Shown here one piece after another: positions 7,940-15,030 of a stretch of 22,457 bases of DNA. The notes beneath the pieces are model-generated. The model worked only from the letters and a program-made list of their open reading frames with translations. It made no database searches and was not told the origin of the DNA. The DNA is from a virus. The DNA lies in the IMG/VR virus record IMGVR_UViG_3300046529_000692, positions 1 through 22,457 of that record; one strand, given 5' to 3'. Each line of letters opens with the position of its first letter. Position 1 is the first letter of the stretch. The translations under genes and the position numbers were made by a program.

Positions 7940-7971
7940 AATCGAAACAACCTAACAAGGGGACATAACTC

Positions 7972-9231
7972 ATGAGCGCAGTAGCAGGATTACTTTCTCA
8001 AACCAACGTAAGCAATTCGTTGGACAATAAGGGCGACCTCGTCGGTGAATACCAGGAGAGCATCTTGGTCCGTAACAGCAAAGGCATGAATGCCGGTTCA
8101 ACGCTGTTCGGGCTGATGTCCCGGTTGAAAGCCGAGCCCGCCGAAAACACCGAATTCAACTGGTTCGAACGCGACCCAGTGAAGCGGGAAATCTTCGCCG
8201 ACCATACGTCCGGCGCAAACGCCGTTCCCCCTGTCTCTCAGGGCGTTTCTGGCACAATCGTTTTCTCAGCCGCCAGCGGCTCCTCGGTCGATGCTTGGCC
8301 CTACCTCATTCAGGGTCACATTCTGCGCAATGCGCGGACCGGCGAGTATATCGAAGTGACCGCGACCCCGACGACCAACACGGTCACCGTGGCTCGGTCG
8401 ATTGACGCCGCGCCTACCGGTGCGACCGTCATCAACATCGACGACACCTGGAGCATCGTTACTGCTGGTAAAGAAGAGGGCGTGGTTCCTTCTCGCGGTT
8501 CCTACGAAGAGCCCACGGTTCTCACGAACTACGTGCAGACTTTCAACTCGGTCATCGAGCTCTCGAACGCTTTCAAAGCGAACAAGCTCCGCTCCGACCA
8601 AGCCGGTCCTCTGAAGGCTCGGCGCATCCAGGCCCTCGAACGTATTTCGAAGGACATCGAAGGCAGCTTCTTGCTCGGCCTGAAACGGCGCGCAACCGGC
8701 GCTTCCGGCGGCTACGAATATTTCACCGGCGGCATCAAGAATGCAGTCGACGCTGCTGGCCTCACGGTCAACGCACTCAACGGTAACGGCGGCTCGGGCA
8801 CCTCGCTCGCGAACGTCAATGCTTGGTTGAACTCGTTCATGACTGTCGGCTCGGACGCGAAGCTCGCTCTCTGCGGCCCGACCGCTTACAGCGTGTTCAG
8901 CACTTTCGCCAACAGCGCGGCCAACGGGTTCCGTATCATGAACCAGGAAACTGTGTTCGGTATGAACATCACCGTGGTCAACACTCCCTTCGGTGAGCTC
9001 GACCTCGCGTTCCACCCGCTCCTCAAAGAAATCCCGACCTTCGTCGACTGGATGTTCGTTGTGGACTTGGCGCACGTCATGCAGAAAACTATGGAGCCCT
9101 TGTTCCTGGAACCCAACATCCAGACCCCGGGCCAGGACAGCTACAAGGAGCAGTTCCGGGCTAAGCTCGGTCTGAAGCTCCGCTTCGCGAACGCCTTCGG
9201 CTACGCGCAGTCGCTGCAGAAAATCACCTAA
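7972..9231 (+). CDS. Major capsid protein
   Basis: A 419-residue protein directly after the scaffold, with its own promoter and a strong AGGGGA ribosome-binding site 8 bases before ATG. The segments STLFGLMSRLKAEPAENTEF and RIQALERISKDIEGSFLLGL (followed by a Gly-rich GASGGYEYFTGGI stretch) resemble the SU10 / DUF5309-type group of HK97-fold capsid proteins, in which a long spine helix ends in a KDIExxFLxG motif. It forms the icosahedral shell. Near the C-terminus PFGELDLAFHPLL and a Lys/Arg/Phe-rich strand fit the axial domain. Size is normal for the group. The gene is flanked by terminators upstream (7804-7840) and downstream (9747-9784), which would allow high independent expression. Assignment as capsid is firm; the exact subfamily is less so. 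Confidence 0.87.
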   Translation: MSAVAGLLSQTNVSNSLDNKGDLVGEYQESILVRNSKGMNAGSTLFGLMSRLKAEPAENTEFNWFERDPVKREIFADHTSGANAVPPVSQGVSGTIVFSAASGSSVDAWPYLIQGHILRNARTGEYIEVTATPTTNTVTVARSIDAAPTGATVINIDDTWSIVTAGKEEGVVPSRGSYEEPTVLTNYVQTFNSVIELSNAFKANKLRSDQAGPLKARRIQALERISKDIEGSFLLGLKRRATGASGGYEYFTGGIKNAVDAAGLTVNALNGNGGSGTSLANVNAWLNSFMTVGSDAKLALCGPTAYSVFSTFANSAANGFRIMNQETVFGMNITVVNTPFGELDLAFHPLLKEIPTFVDWMFVVDLAHVMQKTMEPLFLEPNIQTPGQDSYKEQFRAKLGLKLRFANAFGYAQSLQKIT

Positions 9232-9236
9232 GCCCA

Positions 9237-9536
9237 ATGGAGGCTAAGAGAATTGTAAGGGCGGAGAAGCTGGCGACCCCAGCCTCTCCAGAAAGAGAAG
9301 AGCTGGTTAGCCCACCAGCCGTCGAGCAAAAGCCTCGATGGAAGTTTGCGAAGCTGCACTGTGTAGGACAGGAGCTTGTTTTCAAGGACGGGAGCGCGTT
9401 TACGTTCCCTCTGAGACATCGCCAGGACCGGACCTTTAGTCCGTCTTCTGAGATTGTCACCGAAGACGAAAAGTTAGCAGAAAATTTGAGACAGCTACCC
9501 GCCGGTTATGGTGTGGTGGAAGTCCCAGCAAAGTAG
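9237..9536 (+). CDS. Small hypothetical protein downstream of capsid
   Basis: A 99-residue protein starting 5 bases after the capsid stop, with no clear Shine-Dalgarno, so it probably depends on ribosomes finishing the capsid gene. The N-terminal third is Pro/Glu/Lys-rich, and the central part (WKFAKLHCVGQELVFKDGSAFTFP) looks like three short beta strands. It carries no known domain, signal or membrane segment. It lies in the capsid transcript and before its terminator, so a capsid-associated or minor head protein is possible. Many phages carry one or two unassigned small genes here. I do not recognise the family. Confidence 0.66.
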   Translation: MEAKRIVRAEKLATPASPEREELVSPPAVEQKPRWKFAKLHCVGQELVFKDGSAFTFPLRHRQDRTFSPSSEIVTEDEKLAENLRQLPAGYGVVEVPAK

Positions 9537-9548
9537 GAGAGAAAAATT

Positions 9549-9713
9549 ATGGCCGACAATGTTAAGCCCACGTTCGCGAAGGCAGATGTAAAATCTGGCC
9601 TCGACCACGAAACCTATGCCTCGAAAGTCCTGGACGGTATCCCTGACAAGAAAGCCGTCGAAGCAATCGAGAAAGAGAATTCCGTGAAGCGGGGTCCCTC
9701 GGACCTCCATTAA
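9549..9713 (+). CDS. 54-residue hypothetical protein, last gene of the capsid unit
   Basis: A short ORF with a strong ribosome-binding site (GGAG in GTAGGAGAG, about 9 bases before ATG), 12 bases after the previous stop and 33 bases before the terminator. The product begins MADNVKPTFAKADVKSGLDH and ends KRGPSDLH. It is hydrophilic, with alternating Lys and Asp/Glu and a probable helix around residues 33-48 (DKKAVEAIEKENSV). Support for its being real comes from the Shine-Dalgarno, the unbroken + strand gene order, the GAC/GCC/AAG-rich codon use like its neighbours, and the fact that it fills the space exactly up to the terminator. No function can be assigned; co-expression with capsid suggests a virion or assembly role. 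Confidence 0.68.
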   Translation: MADNVKPTFAKADVKSGLDHETYASKVLDGIPDKKAVEAIEKENSVKRGPSDLH

Positions 9714-9746
9714 GTGGCCACGCGCCTCTGAAGACAGTTTTCATCG

Positions 9747-9784
9747 CCGAGAGGTGCTATGCAAGTAGCGCTTCTCGGTTTTTT
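9747..9784 (+). terminator. Rho-independent terminator closing the capsid unit
   Basis: A 13-base arm at 9747-9759 pairs with 9766-9778 (two G-U-type wobbles, the rest Watson-Crick) across the 6-base loop TGCAAG, and is followed by six Ts (9779-9784). It lies between the 54-codon gene and the adaptor gene. Confidence 0.85.
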
Positions 9785-9788
9785 GCGT

Positions 9789-9794
9789 TATAGT
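9789..9794 (+). promoter_or_regulatory. Possible -10 box immediately before the adaptor gene
   Basis: TATAGT lies right after the terminator T-run and 5 bases before the ATG at 9800. A start of transcription would fall at or next to the ATG, giving a leaderless message. No convincing -35 box is seen 16-18 bases upstream, where the terminator stem sits, so this is only a candidate. Some promoter or read-through is needed for the genes from 9800 onward. Confidence 0.35.
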
Positions 9795-9799
9795 ATTGT

Positions 9800-10462
9800 A
9801 TGAACTTCGCTGACATGCAGGCAGCGGTAAAGCAAGGTGTTCTCCGCAACGATTTGTCCTACGACGGATTCGTTAACGCCGCTCTCCGCGAAATCCAAAA
9901 TCGCCGCTCGTGGTCCTTCATGCGGACCCGGGCCACGGTCACACTTCTCGCCGGTCAGACTTCTGTCGCGCTCCCAGCTGACTACAAGGAGCTCCAGAAC
10001 GTCCGGCCCGCAGTCACCCTGGCGATTCAAGACCCTGCCGTCCCTGGTGGAGCTGTCGCCAAGCCGGTCAATGTCGTCACCGAGTCCGAGCAGGTGCGCT
10101 CCGCCTGGAACTTCGACATCACGATGTTCCCTCTTATGTCGGTGTTCCTCACCGAGGAGAGCGACCTCACCACTTACGGCACGCAGGTCAAGACCCTCGG
10201 CATCGTCATCCCTGGCACGCAGGACTTGGTTTTCAATGTCCGCTACTACAGATTTTTCCCGGACCTCGTCAACGACAACGACACGAACCAGTTCATGATT
10301 CAGTATCCTGAAATGGTCGAGCTCAAGGCGAAGACAAAAGCTTTCAACCGAATCAACGACCCAGCCGCTGGTCAAACCGAGCAGCTCTTCGGAGAGCAGT
10401 TCGGAGTTGCTATGCGCCAGGACGCTTACAAAGACACAACCGGCAGAGAAAATAGGATGTAA
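9800..10462 (+). CDS. Head-tail adaptor-like protein
   Basis: A 220-residue protein after the capsid unit and before the tail genes, the usual place for the ring that joins portal to tail. The N-terminal helix pair containing ALREIQNRRSWSFMRTRATV and the following TLLAGQTSVALPADYKELQN match a pattern I know from phage adaptor / neck proteins: a helical bundle, an arginine-tryptophan motif, then a strand entering a small beta domain. The last third is helical (MVELKAKTKAFNRIND). No Shine-Dalgarno precedes the ATG, and a -10-like box ends 5 bases before it, so initiation may be leaderless. It might instead be classed as a tail tube A-type protein, which occupies the same position in other podoviruses. 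Confidence 0.66.
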   Translation: MNFADMQAAVKQGVLRNDLSYDGFVNAALREIQNRRSWSFMRTRATVTLLAGQTSVALPADYKELQNVRPAVTLAIQDPAVPGGAVAKPVNVVTESEQVRSAWNFDITMFPLMSVFLTEESDLTTYGTQVKTLGIVIPGTQDLVFNVRYYRFFPDLVNDNDTNQFMIQYPEMVELKAKTKAFNRINDPAAGQTEQLFGEQFGVAMRQDAYKDTTGRENRM

Positions 10463-10466
10463 AATT

Positions 10467-11171
10467 ATGGCTCTTTTTCCCGACTCAATTCCAGCCGACA
10501 CAGACCCAGTAAAACTCGGGGCCTCGGCGATTCGCGCTGTCAAGACGGCTCTCAATGTCATCTTCAGCGTTTTTCTGAATGACGACGGCACCTTCAAGAA
10601 CAACGTGGTGACCGGCGCGGCTCTCGTCGACGCAACCGTCACGCCCGCCAAGCTCACTGCCGGTGTAGGCACACTGTTCCAGGTTCCTACAGGGGCTGTC
10701 CTGGAGTTTGCAGGCTCTGCAGCTCCCACCAACTATGTTCTGTGCGATGGAGCCAACTACGACGGGACTGACCCGACGTATGCCGCGCTCTTCGCAGTCA
10801 TCGCGACGACCTACGGAAATTCCGGGGGCGCGAGTCACTTCAATGTCCCGGACCGGCGCGGTCGTGTTGCCGTTGGCCTCGACGGTGGAGCGGGCCGAAC
10901 CCCAGCTATCGCTGCCCTCGGCGATTCAGCCGGTGTAGATTCTGTCACTCTGTCTCCGAGTCAGCAGGGCAGCTTGGACATTAATATCGAGGAAGACGAC
11001 GGTGATGCACAGACCGGTGGTCGTGTGTCTCTCGAAAAACTAATCGTGAACGCACACAACTTTGGCGACGGCTCGGGGACCGGCGTCACCAACGTCAAGC
11101 TGAAGGCCGACGCTGCTTCGCACACGAACTTGCAGCCGTCCTTCGGTTCTAACTTTATCATCAGACTCTAA
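10467..11171 (+). CDS. Tail collar-domain protein
   Basis: A 234-residue protein starting at the ATG after AGGATGTAAAATT; a longer frame upstream overlaps the adaptor and is not needed. The N-terminal ~75 residues (SAIRAVKTALNVIFSVFLND) form a short attachment region. Residues ~80-150 fit the phage tail collar domain: GAVLEFAGSAAPTNYVLCDG, then YAALFAVIATTYGN and HFNVPDRRGRVAVGLDGG. This domain is found in short fibres and collar spikes, where it forms a trimeric tip or a knob near the baseplate or neck. The C-terminal part ends in a typical HTNLQPSFGSNFIIRL strand. The stop overlaps the next start (TAATG), so expression is coupled to the nozzle-like gene. Assignment to the collar family is strong; whether it is a fibre tip or neck part is open. 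Confidence 0.82.
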   Translation: MALFPDSIPADTDPVKLGASAIRAVKTALNVIFSVFLNDDGTFKNNVVTGAALVDATVTPAKLTAGVGTLFQVPTGAVLEFAGSAAPTNYVLCDGANYDGTDPTYAALFAVIATTYGNSGGASHFNVPDRRGRVAVGLDGGAGRTPAIAALGDSAGVDSVTLSPSQQGSLDINIEEDDGDAQTGGRVSLEKLIVNAHNFGDGSGTGVTNVKLKADAASHTNLQPSFGSNFIIRL

Positions 11172-13777
11172 TGAGACGCGCAGACCCAATCAGCGTCCGA
11201 GTCCGGGCTCCGTCGCGTGGACTAGTCACACGCTTTCCTCACGAGTCCGCAGACATGTATCGCCAAGGCGACATGCAGCGCACCGCTACGGACGCGCAGA
11301 ATGTCCGCTATGAAGACGGAGTGACCAAGAACGCTCCTGGTTACACCCAGGCCCAGGTAGGCTCCCTGGTGACCGGCCTACTGGCCCACTGGCGCATGGA
11401 AGAGGCCAGCGGCACACGCATAGATGCGTCCATTAATTCCTATGACCTAGCAGAGTCCCCCGGGAACAACGACGACGTTGTTCCTCCTATTGTTCACATC
11501 AATCAGGTGGGCGGGAAAATCGGCAAAGGTGCGCAGAAATTTTCCGGCTTCGTCCCGGCCAGCTACACCTCGTATCCGTTTCTGCACACCGAGGCACCAG
11601 CTCTCGTGCATTTAGCCAGCGCGCCTTTCACCATCGCTGGGTGGTTCTACGTTGGCTCGGTATCTCACACCTCGACTCTCTTTTCTTTCCCTGGTGCAAA
11701 GCTGGAGTCGGTCAGTGGTTTCATCAGAGGAACTTTTTTCAAGTCCACTCCTACGGCTGGGTTCGTGACCAACACTTTTTCTAGTGCTGGCTTCATGCCT
11801 CTCGCCACTTGGTATTTCATTTCCCTGACTTACGATGGGGCGACGGTAACGCTCAAAATCAACAACGGCACCGCTTCGACTTTCTCTGTAGTCCTCGGTG
11901 CTGCCGGTCCCCAGACGGTAACTGTTTTTGACGCTGCAAACTCCGAGACCGTTGCGGCAGACTCGATGTCCGTTTTCAATCGGGTCTTGAGCGGAACGGA
12001 GCTGACCACGATTTACAATGCGGGCACTGGCCTCGACTTCCCGTTCAACGCCGGGGCCTACTCTCTTTTGTATCAGGGCAACCTCATCGGCTCTGTGCCG
12101 ACTCCTCTCATCGGAGCGCACGGTGGTCTGGTAGAATCTCTCGACCGCTCTTTTACTAGTGGGGTGTTCTTCCTCACTCCAACGAATTTGTTCAGCGGGG
12201 CTACGCCGACCACAGGCTATCCCTGGACAGCCACAGACTTTTTCGACACCATCCTCCTGGCGCAACACGACAACCCAGCGCAGTATTGGACCGCTCCCCT
12301 TCCTAATGTTTGCCAGCCGATTCCGGGACTGCCGTCAGCAGACTCGCAATGGGACGGAGTCGAAGCCTTCTTCGGTCATGCCCTTCTGTGGAAAGACGAC
12401 CGTCTCAAATGGTCAGACAAGGACGACTACACGAACTGGATTCCGGTCGCGCAGACCGCTGCTTCTGCAGTGTTCGTCCTCGACACCCCTGGCTACGTTC
12501 AACCGGCCACTGGCGCGACTGTAGCCATTCCGGTTACCACGGACCCAGTTGCTGCTGGCATCGTCGTGGGTCAGTTTATTTTTGTTCAGGACAATCGCGG
12601 TTCGGGAACTGTTAACCAGTTCTACAACTACTATCAGGTCACTGCGGTCGCGACCGGACCTAACGTCATCACCGCTCGTCTGCAAGACCTGACCGGACAC
12701 ACGACCACTGGTCTGACTATCGCTGCCGGTCAGCAGCTCTTCACGGTCGATGCGAACGAAGCCGGGGAGACCCGGGTAGTCGGCTCGAAGATGAACGGAA
12801 AGATTTTCAAAATCATCGCGATGGGCGACTACGCCTACATTTTCAAAGAGCGCTCGATTCAGTCAATCCAGTATGTCGGCCTGGGGTCCGGGACGTTCTT
12901 CATCCATCCCGAAATCAGCGATGAGGGCGCGCTCTCGCGCACTGCCGTCCTGAATCTCGGCGACGGTCGAATTGTTTTCCTCGGCCACAAAGAGCTCTAC
13001 CTTTATACCGGCGGGCCTTCTCCTCAGCCTATCGCTACTCAAGTCACTCGGCAGGTGCTGAAAGAAATTGACCGCACTCGCCTGAACGAAATCGTTATGG
13101 TGCATAAAGAAATCCGGCACGAGGTCTGGATTTCCTATCCCATCAACGGTGGACAAAAGACTCTCATTTGGAATTACGTCGAGGACACCTGCAGCTTCGA
13201 CTACTACGACAGCTCGGTCAGGGGCATCAGCGCGGCTTCCGATGTCGACTTCTCGGTCGACCCGCCGTGGAATTCGCTGCCCGAGTCTCTGACCTGGGAC
13301 ACGATGGACCCGACACTCAACTGGCTCAGCTTCGCCGGTTCGAGCACCGACCGAGTCCTTCTGCTCGGCTTCGGCGACGGAGAAATTGTCATTTGGGGAT
13401 TCGGCAATACCTTTAACCGAAACGGCAGAGGCTACAAGTGTCTGTCCGAGACACAGGACTTTGACCTGGGCGAGCCAGACATCTGGAAGTATGTCGATGT
13501 GGTCGTCATCGGCCTAACTATTTCTGCCGCGACGAATCAGACTCGCACGCTCTATCTCCAAGTGGGGCAGCGCGCCGGTCTAGGCACTCCGGAAGACAGC
13601 ATCTTATTCACTGACCCATTCCCTGTGAGTGTGTCGGGCAATACCAGCGACGTCGTCAGGATTAACCCTGGCGGGGCCGGTCGCTATCTCAGGCTCCGCA
13701 TGTTCTCTCAGGACGCCGACGTAGAGTGGGCCGTTTCCAGTTTTGAAATTCACTGCCGACCCGGAGGGACCTACTAA
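11171..13777 (+). CDS. Tail nozzle/hub-like protein with an inserted LamG-like domain
   Basis: An 868-residue protein, ATG overlapping the previous stop (TAATG). Residues 1-60 (RAPSRGLVTRFPHESADMYR, DAQNVRYEDGVTKNAPGY) and ~295-868 look like one podovirus nozzle / tail-hub beta-propeller. Features include WDGVEAFFGHALLWKDDRLKW, the WSDKDDYTNWIP motif, repeated strand blades (YAYIFKERSIQSIQYVG, IVFLGHKELYLYTGG) and a C-terminal sandwich ending in RYLRLRMFSQD. Residues ~68-290 are an inserted LamG / concanavalin-like lectin fold: GLLAHWRMEEASGT, PFTIAGWFYVG, TWYFISLTYDG, and the FNRVLSGTELTTIYN ending typical of this family. The protein would form the DNA exit channel of the short tail, and the lectin insert could touch host glycans. 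The channel role is inferred from resemblance. Confidence 0.72.
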   Translation: MRRADPISVRVRAPSRGLVTRFPHESADMYRQGDMQRTATDAQNVRYEDGVTKNAPGYTQAQVGSLVTGLLAHWRMEEASGTRIDASINSYDLAESPGNNDDVVPPIVHINQVGGKIGKGAQKFSGFVPASYTSYPFLHTEAPALVHLASAPFTIAGWFYVGSVSHTSTLFSFPGAKLESVSGFIRGTFFKSTPTAGFVTNTFSSAGFMPLATWYFISLTYDGATVTLKINNGTASTFSVVLGAAGPQTVTVFDAANSETVAADSMSVFNRVLSGTELTTIYNAGTGLDFPFNAGAYSLLYQGNLIGSVPTPLIGAHGGLVESLDRSFTSGVFFLTPTNLFSGATPTTGYPWTATDFFDTILLAQHDNPAQYWTAPLPNVCQPIPGLPSADSQWDGVEAFFGHALLWKDDRLKWSDKDDYTNWIPVAQTAASAVFVLDTPGYVQPATGATVAIPVTTDPVAAGIVVGQFIFVQDNRGSGTVNQFYNYYQVTAVATGPNVITARLQDLTGHTTTGLTIAAGQQLFTVDANEAGETRVVGSKMNGKIFKIIAMGDYAYIFKERSIQSIQYVGLGSGTFFIHPEISDEGALSRTAVLNLGDGRIVFLGHKELYLYTGGPSPQPIATQVTRQVLKEIDRTRLNEIVMVHKEIRHEVWISYPINGGQKTLIWNYVEDTCSFDYYDSSVRGISAASDVDFSVDPPWNSLPESLTWDTMDPTLNWLSFAGSSTDRVLLLGFGDGEIVIWGFGNTFNRNGRGYKCLSETQDFDLGEPDIWKYVDVVVIGLTISAATNQTRTLYLQVGQRAGLGTPEDSILFTDPFPVSVSGNTSDVVRINPGGAGRYLRLRMFSQDADVEWAVSSFEIHCRPGGTY
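11372..12040 (+). other. LamG-like (concanavalin-type) domain insertion within the nozzle-like gene
   Basis: This segment encodes residues ~68-290. Signatures are HWRMEEASGT at the start, the central FTIAGWFYVG strand, TWYFISLTYDGATVTLKING-like strands and the closing RVLSGTELTTIYNAGTG helix. The flanking nozzle-type sequence continues on both sides, so the domain appears inserted after the conserved N-terminal arm. Confidence 0.75.
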
Positions 13778-14664
13778 TGAGCGAGCTCGGAAATATTATT
13801 CTGCCGCCCACTCCGAAGCTAGGCTCTCTTAGCCTTCCGGAGTATCAGCAGAATGTGTCTCTATGGACCCGTCAAGCCGAGCAGACCGTTCGGCAGATTG
13901 AACGGTTCCTCCGCTCTCTGTCTACTACCGGCGGCTCGGGTCTCCCTCCCGGCGGAACGACCGGCCAAGCGCTGGAGAAAAATTCTTCCACAGATGGCGA
14001 TGCCAGCTGGAAGACCTTACACGAGCTACCTATTGGTGGAGCATCCGGCGAGGTCTTGACCAAAAATTCTGGAACGGACTACGATGCAAGCTGGCAAGCA
14101 GCCGCCTCGGGTCTACCTACTGGGGGCACGACCGGTCAGGCATTGCGGAAGAACTCTTCCACTAATTTCGATGACAGCTGGCAGGATGTCCACGAGGTTC
14201 CCACCGGCGGTTCTACCGCTCAGGTGCTCAGCAAAAATTCTGGGACGAACTATGATGAGGGCTGGAGGGATGTCCACGAGGTTCCTGCCGGTGGTTCCAC
14301 CGCTCAGGTGCTCAGCAAGAACTCCGGGACGAACTACGACGAGGGCTGGAGGGATGTCCACGAGGTTCCTACCGGCGGCTCGACCGGTCAGGCACTGAGG
14401 AAAAATTCTGGAACAAATTACGACGAGGCTTGGCAGGATGTCCACGAGGTTCCTACCGGCGGCTCGACTGCCCAGGTTCTCAGCAAAAATTCTGGGACGA
14501 ACTACGACGAGGTCTGGAGAGACACGCACGAGGTCCCTGCCGGTGGTGCGACCAATGAGGTGCTGACCAAGAACTCTGGAACGAACTACGACACCGTCTG
14601 GGCAGCTCCCACTATTTCCAGCCTTAGCGCTACCAATGTGCTCCAGGTTCAGGTATTCTCTTAA
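13777..14664 (+). CDS. Tail protein with eight 28-residue phage tail repeats
   Basis: A 295-residue protein whose ATG overlaps the nozzle stop (TAATG). Residues ~22-50 form an amphipathic helix (QYNVS-type start, then TRQAEQTVRQIERFLRSLS) that probably trimerises the chain. Residues 56-280 are eight head-to-tail repeats with core xPxGGxTxQxLxKNSGTNYDxxW and linking DVHE, matching the phage tail repeat (PTR-like) pattern found in collar and fibre proteins. The last ~15 residues are a short hydrophobic end (SATNVLQVQVFS). Such repeats form an extended shaft or a linker between tail and a distal fibre part. There is no receptor-binding tip in this protein itself, so it may be a connector onto which the following fibre protein docks. 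Confidence 0.8.
   Translation: MSELGNIILPPTPKLGSLSLPEYQQNVSLWTRQAEQTVRQIERFLRSLSTTGGSGLPPGGTTGQALEKNSSTDGDASWKTLHELPIGGASGEVLTKNSGTDYDASWQAAASGLPTGGTTGQALRKNSSTNFDDSWQDVHEVPTGGSTAQVLSKNSGTNYDEGWRDVHEVPAGGSTAQVLSKNSGTNYDEGWRDVHEVPTGGSTGQALRKNSGTNYDEAWQDVHEVPTGGSTAQVLSKNSGTNYDEVWRDTHEVPAGGATNEVLTKNSGTNYDTVWAAPTISSLSATNVLQVQVFS
13942..14616 (+). repeat. Eight tandem 84-bp coding repeats (phage tail repeat)
   Basis: Eight units of 28 residues (unit 2 has one extra codon) in the frame of the gene at 13777. Units 4-7 are near-identical at protein level (variations T/A after VP, AQVLS versus GQALR, and EGW/EAW/EVW) and very similar at DNA level. Units 1-3 and 8 are more diverged. The direct DNA similarity gives scope for unequal recombination and changes in copy number. 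Confidence 0.93.
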
Positions 14665-14676
14665 GAGGGCTAATTT

Positions 14677-15030
14677 ATGGCAACGTTCACAAAACAACTC
14701 TTGAGTGGGAGCACCAACGGGAAGCAGATTAAGGTGACTGCAATCACCAACGGCACCGCGCAGACAATTCATACCGCTGTGTCCGGGACATCTGCCCTGG
14801 ATGAAATTTGGCTCTATGCTTACAACCACTCCACAGCTCCCGTGGTCCTGACTGTTCTGTGGGGAGGGACGACCGAGCCCGACAACGAAATCAAAATGAC
14901 CATACCGGCCCAGGCTGGCCGCATCGAGCTCTTCGACGGTATGCTTCTGCAAAACTCTCTCATCGTCAAAGCCTACGCTGACACTACCGCTGTCATCAAC
15001 CTCGACGGTTTCGTGAACAACATCGCATGA
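14677..15030 (+). CDS. Small beta-sandwich virion protein
   Basis: A 117-residue protein with AGAGGG about 7 bases before ATG. It starts MATFTKQLLSGSTNGKQIKV and continues as alternating strands (TIHTAVSGTSALDEIWLYAY, VVLTVLWGGTTEPDNEIKMT) ending ADTTAVINLDGFVNNIA. From memory this matches a widespread small protein encoded among tail or fibre genes of many tailed phages and usually left as hypothetical. A compact sandwich that caps or decorates a fibre is a reasonable guess. The stop overlaps the next start (ATGA), tying its translation to the Ig-domain fibre, so stoichiometric partnership with that fibre is plausible. Function not established. Confidence 0.76.
   Translation: MATFTKQLLSGSTNGKQIKVTAITNGTAQTIHTAVSGTSALDEIWLYAYNHSTAPVVLTVLWGGTTEPDNEIKMTIPAQAGRIELFDGMLLQNSLIVKAYADTTAVINLDGFVNNIA

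Noticed and set aside
8266-9237. A 323-codon open frame on the minus strand opposite the major capsid gene
   Set aside because: Mirror of the capsid gene's biased codon use (C-ending codons such as GAC and CTC leave few stops opposite). The product is a Arg/Glu/Val-rich shadow with no domain, and there is no minus-strand promoter or ribosome-binding site.
10407-10466. Longer N-terminus for the collar-domain protein
   Set aside because: It would overlap the end of the adaptor gene; the ATG at 10467 has an upstream AGGA at suitable distance and a typical MALFPDSIPAD start.
9788-10732. A 314-codon minus-strand open frame across the adaptor and collar genes
   Set aside because: Spans two real + strand genes with clear families; no minus-strand signals; shadow of codon bias.
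13942-14616. Regular direct repeats that might be taken for a CRISPR array
   Set aside because: The 84-bp units are contiguous, in frame and without spacers, and encode the phage tail repeat.
14113-14952. A 279-codon minus-strand open frame across the tail repeats
   Set aside because: Its repeats are the reverse reading of the 84-bp tail repeats; the + strand reading gives the known tail repeat pattern and fits the gene order.
15027-15030. Possible programmed frameshift joining the 117-residue protein to the Ig fibre
   Set aside because: The ATGA overlap is ordinary stop-start coupling; there is no slippery heptamer, and the downstream frame has its own plausible N-terminus.
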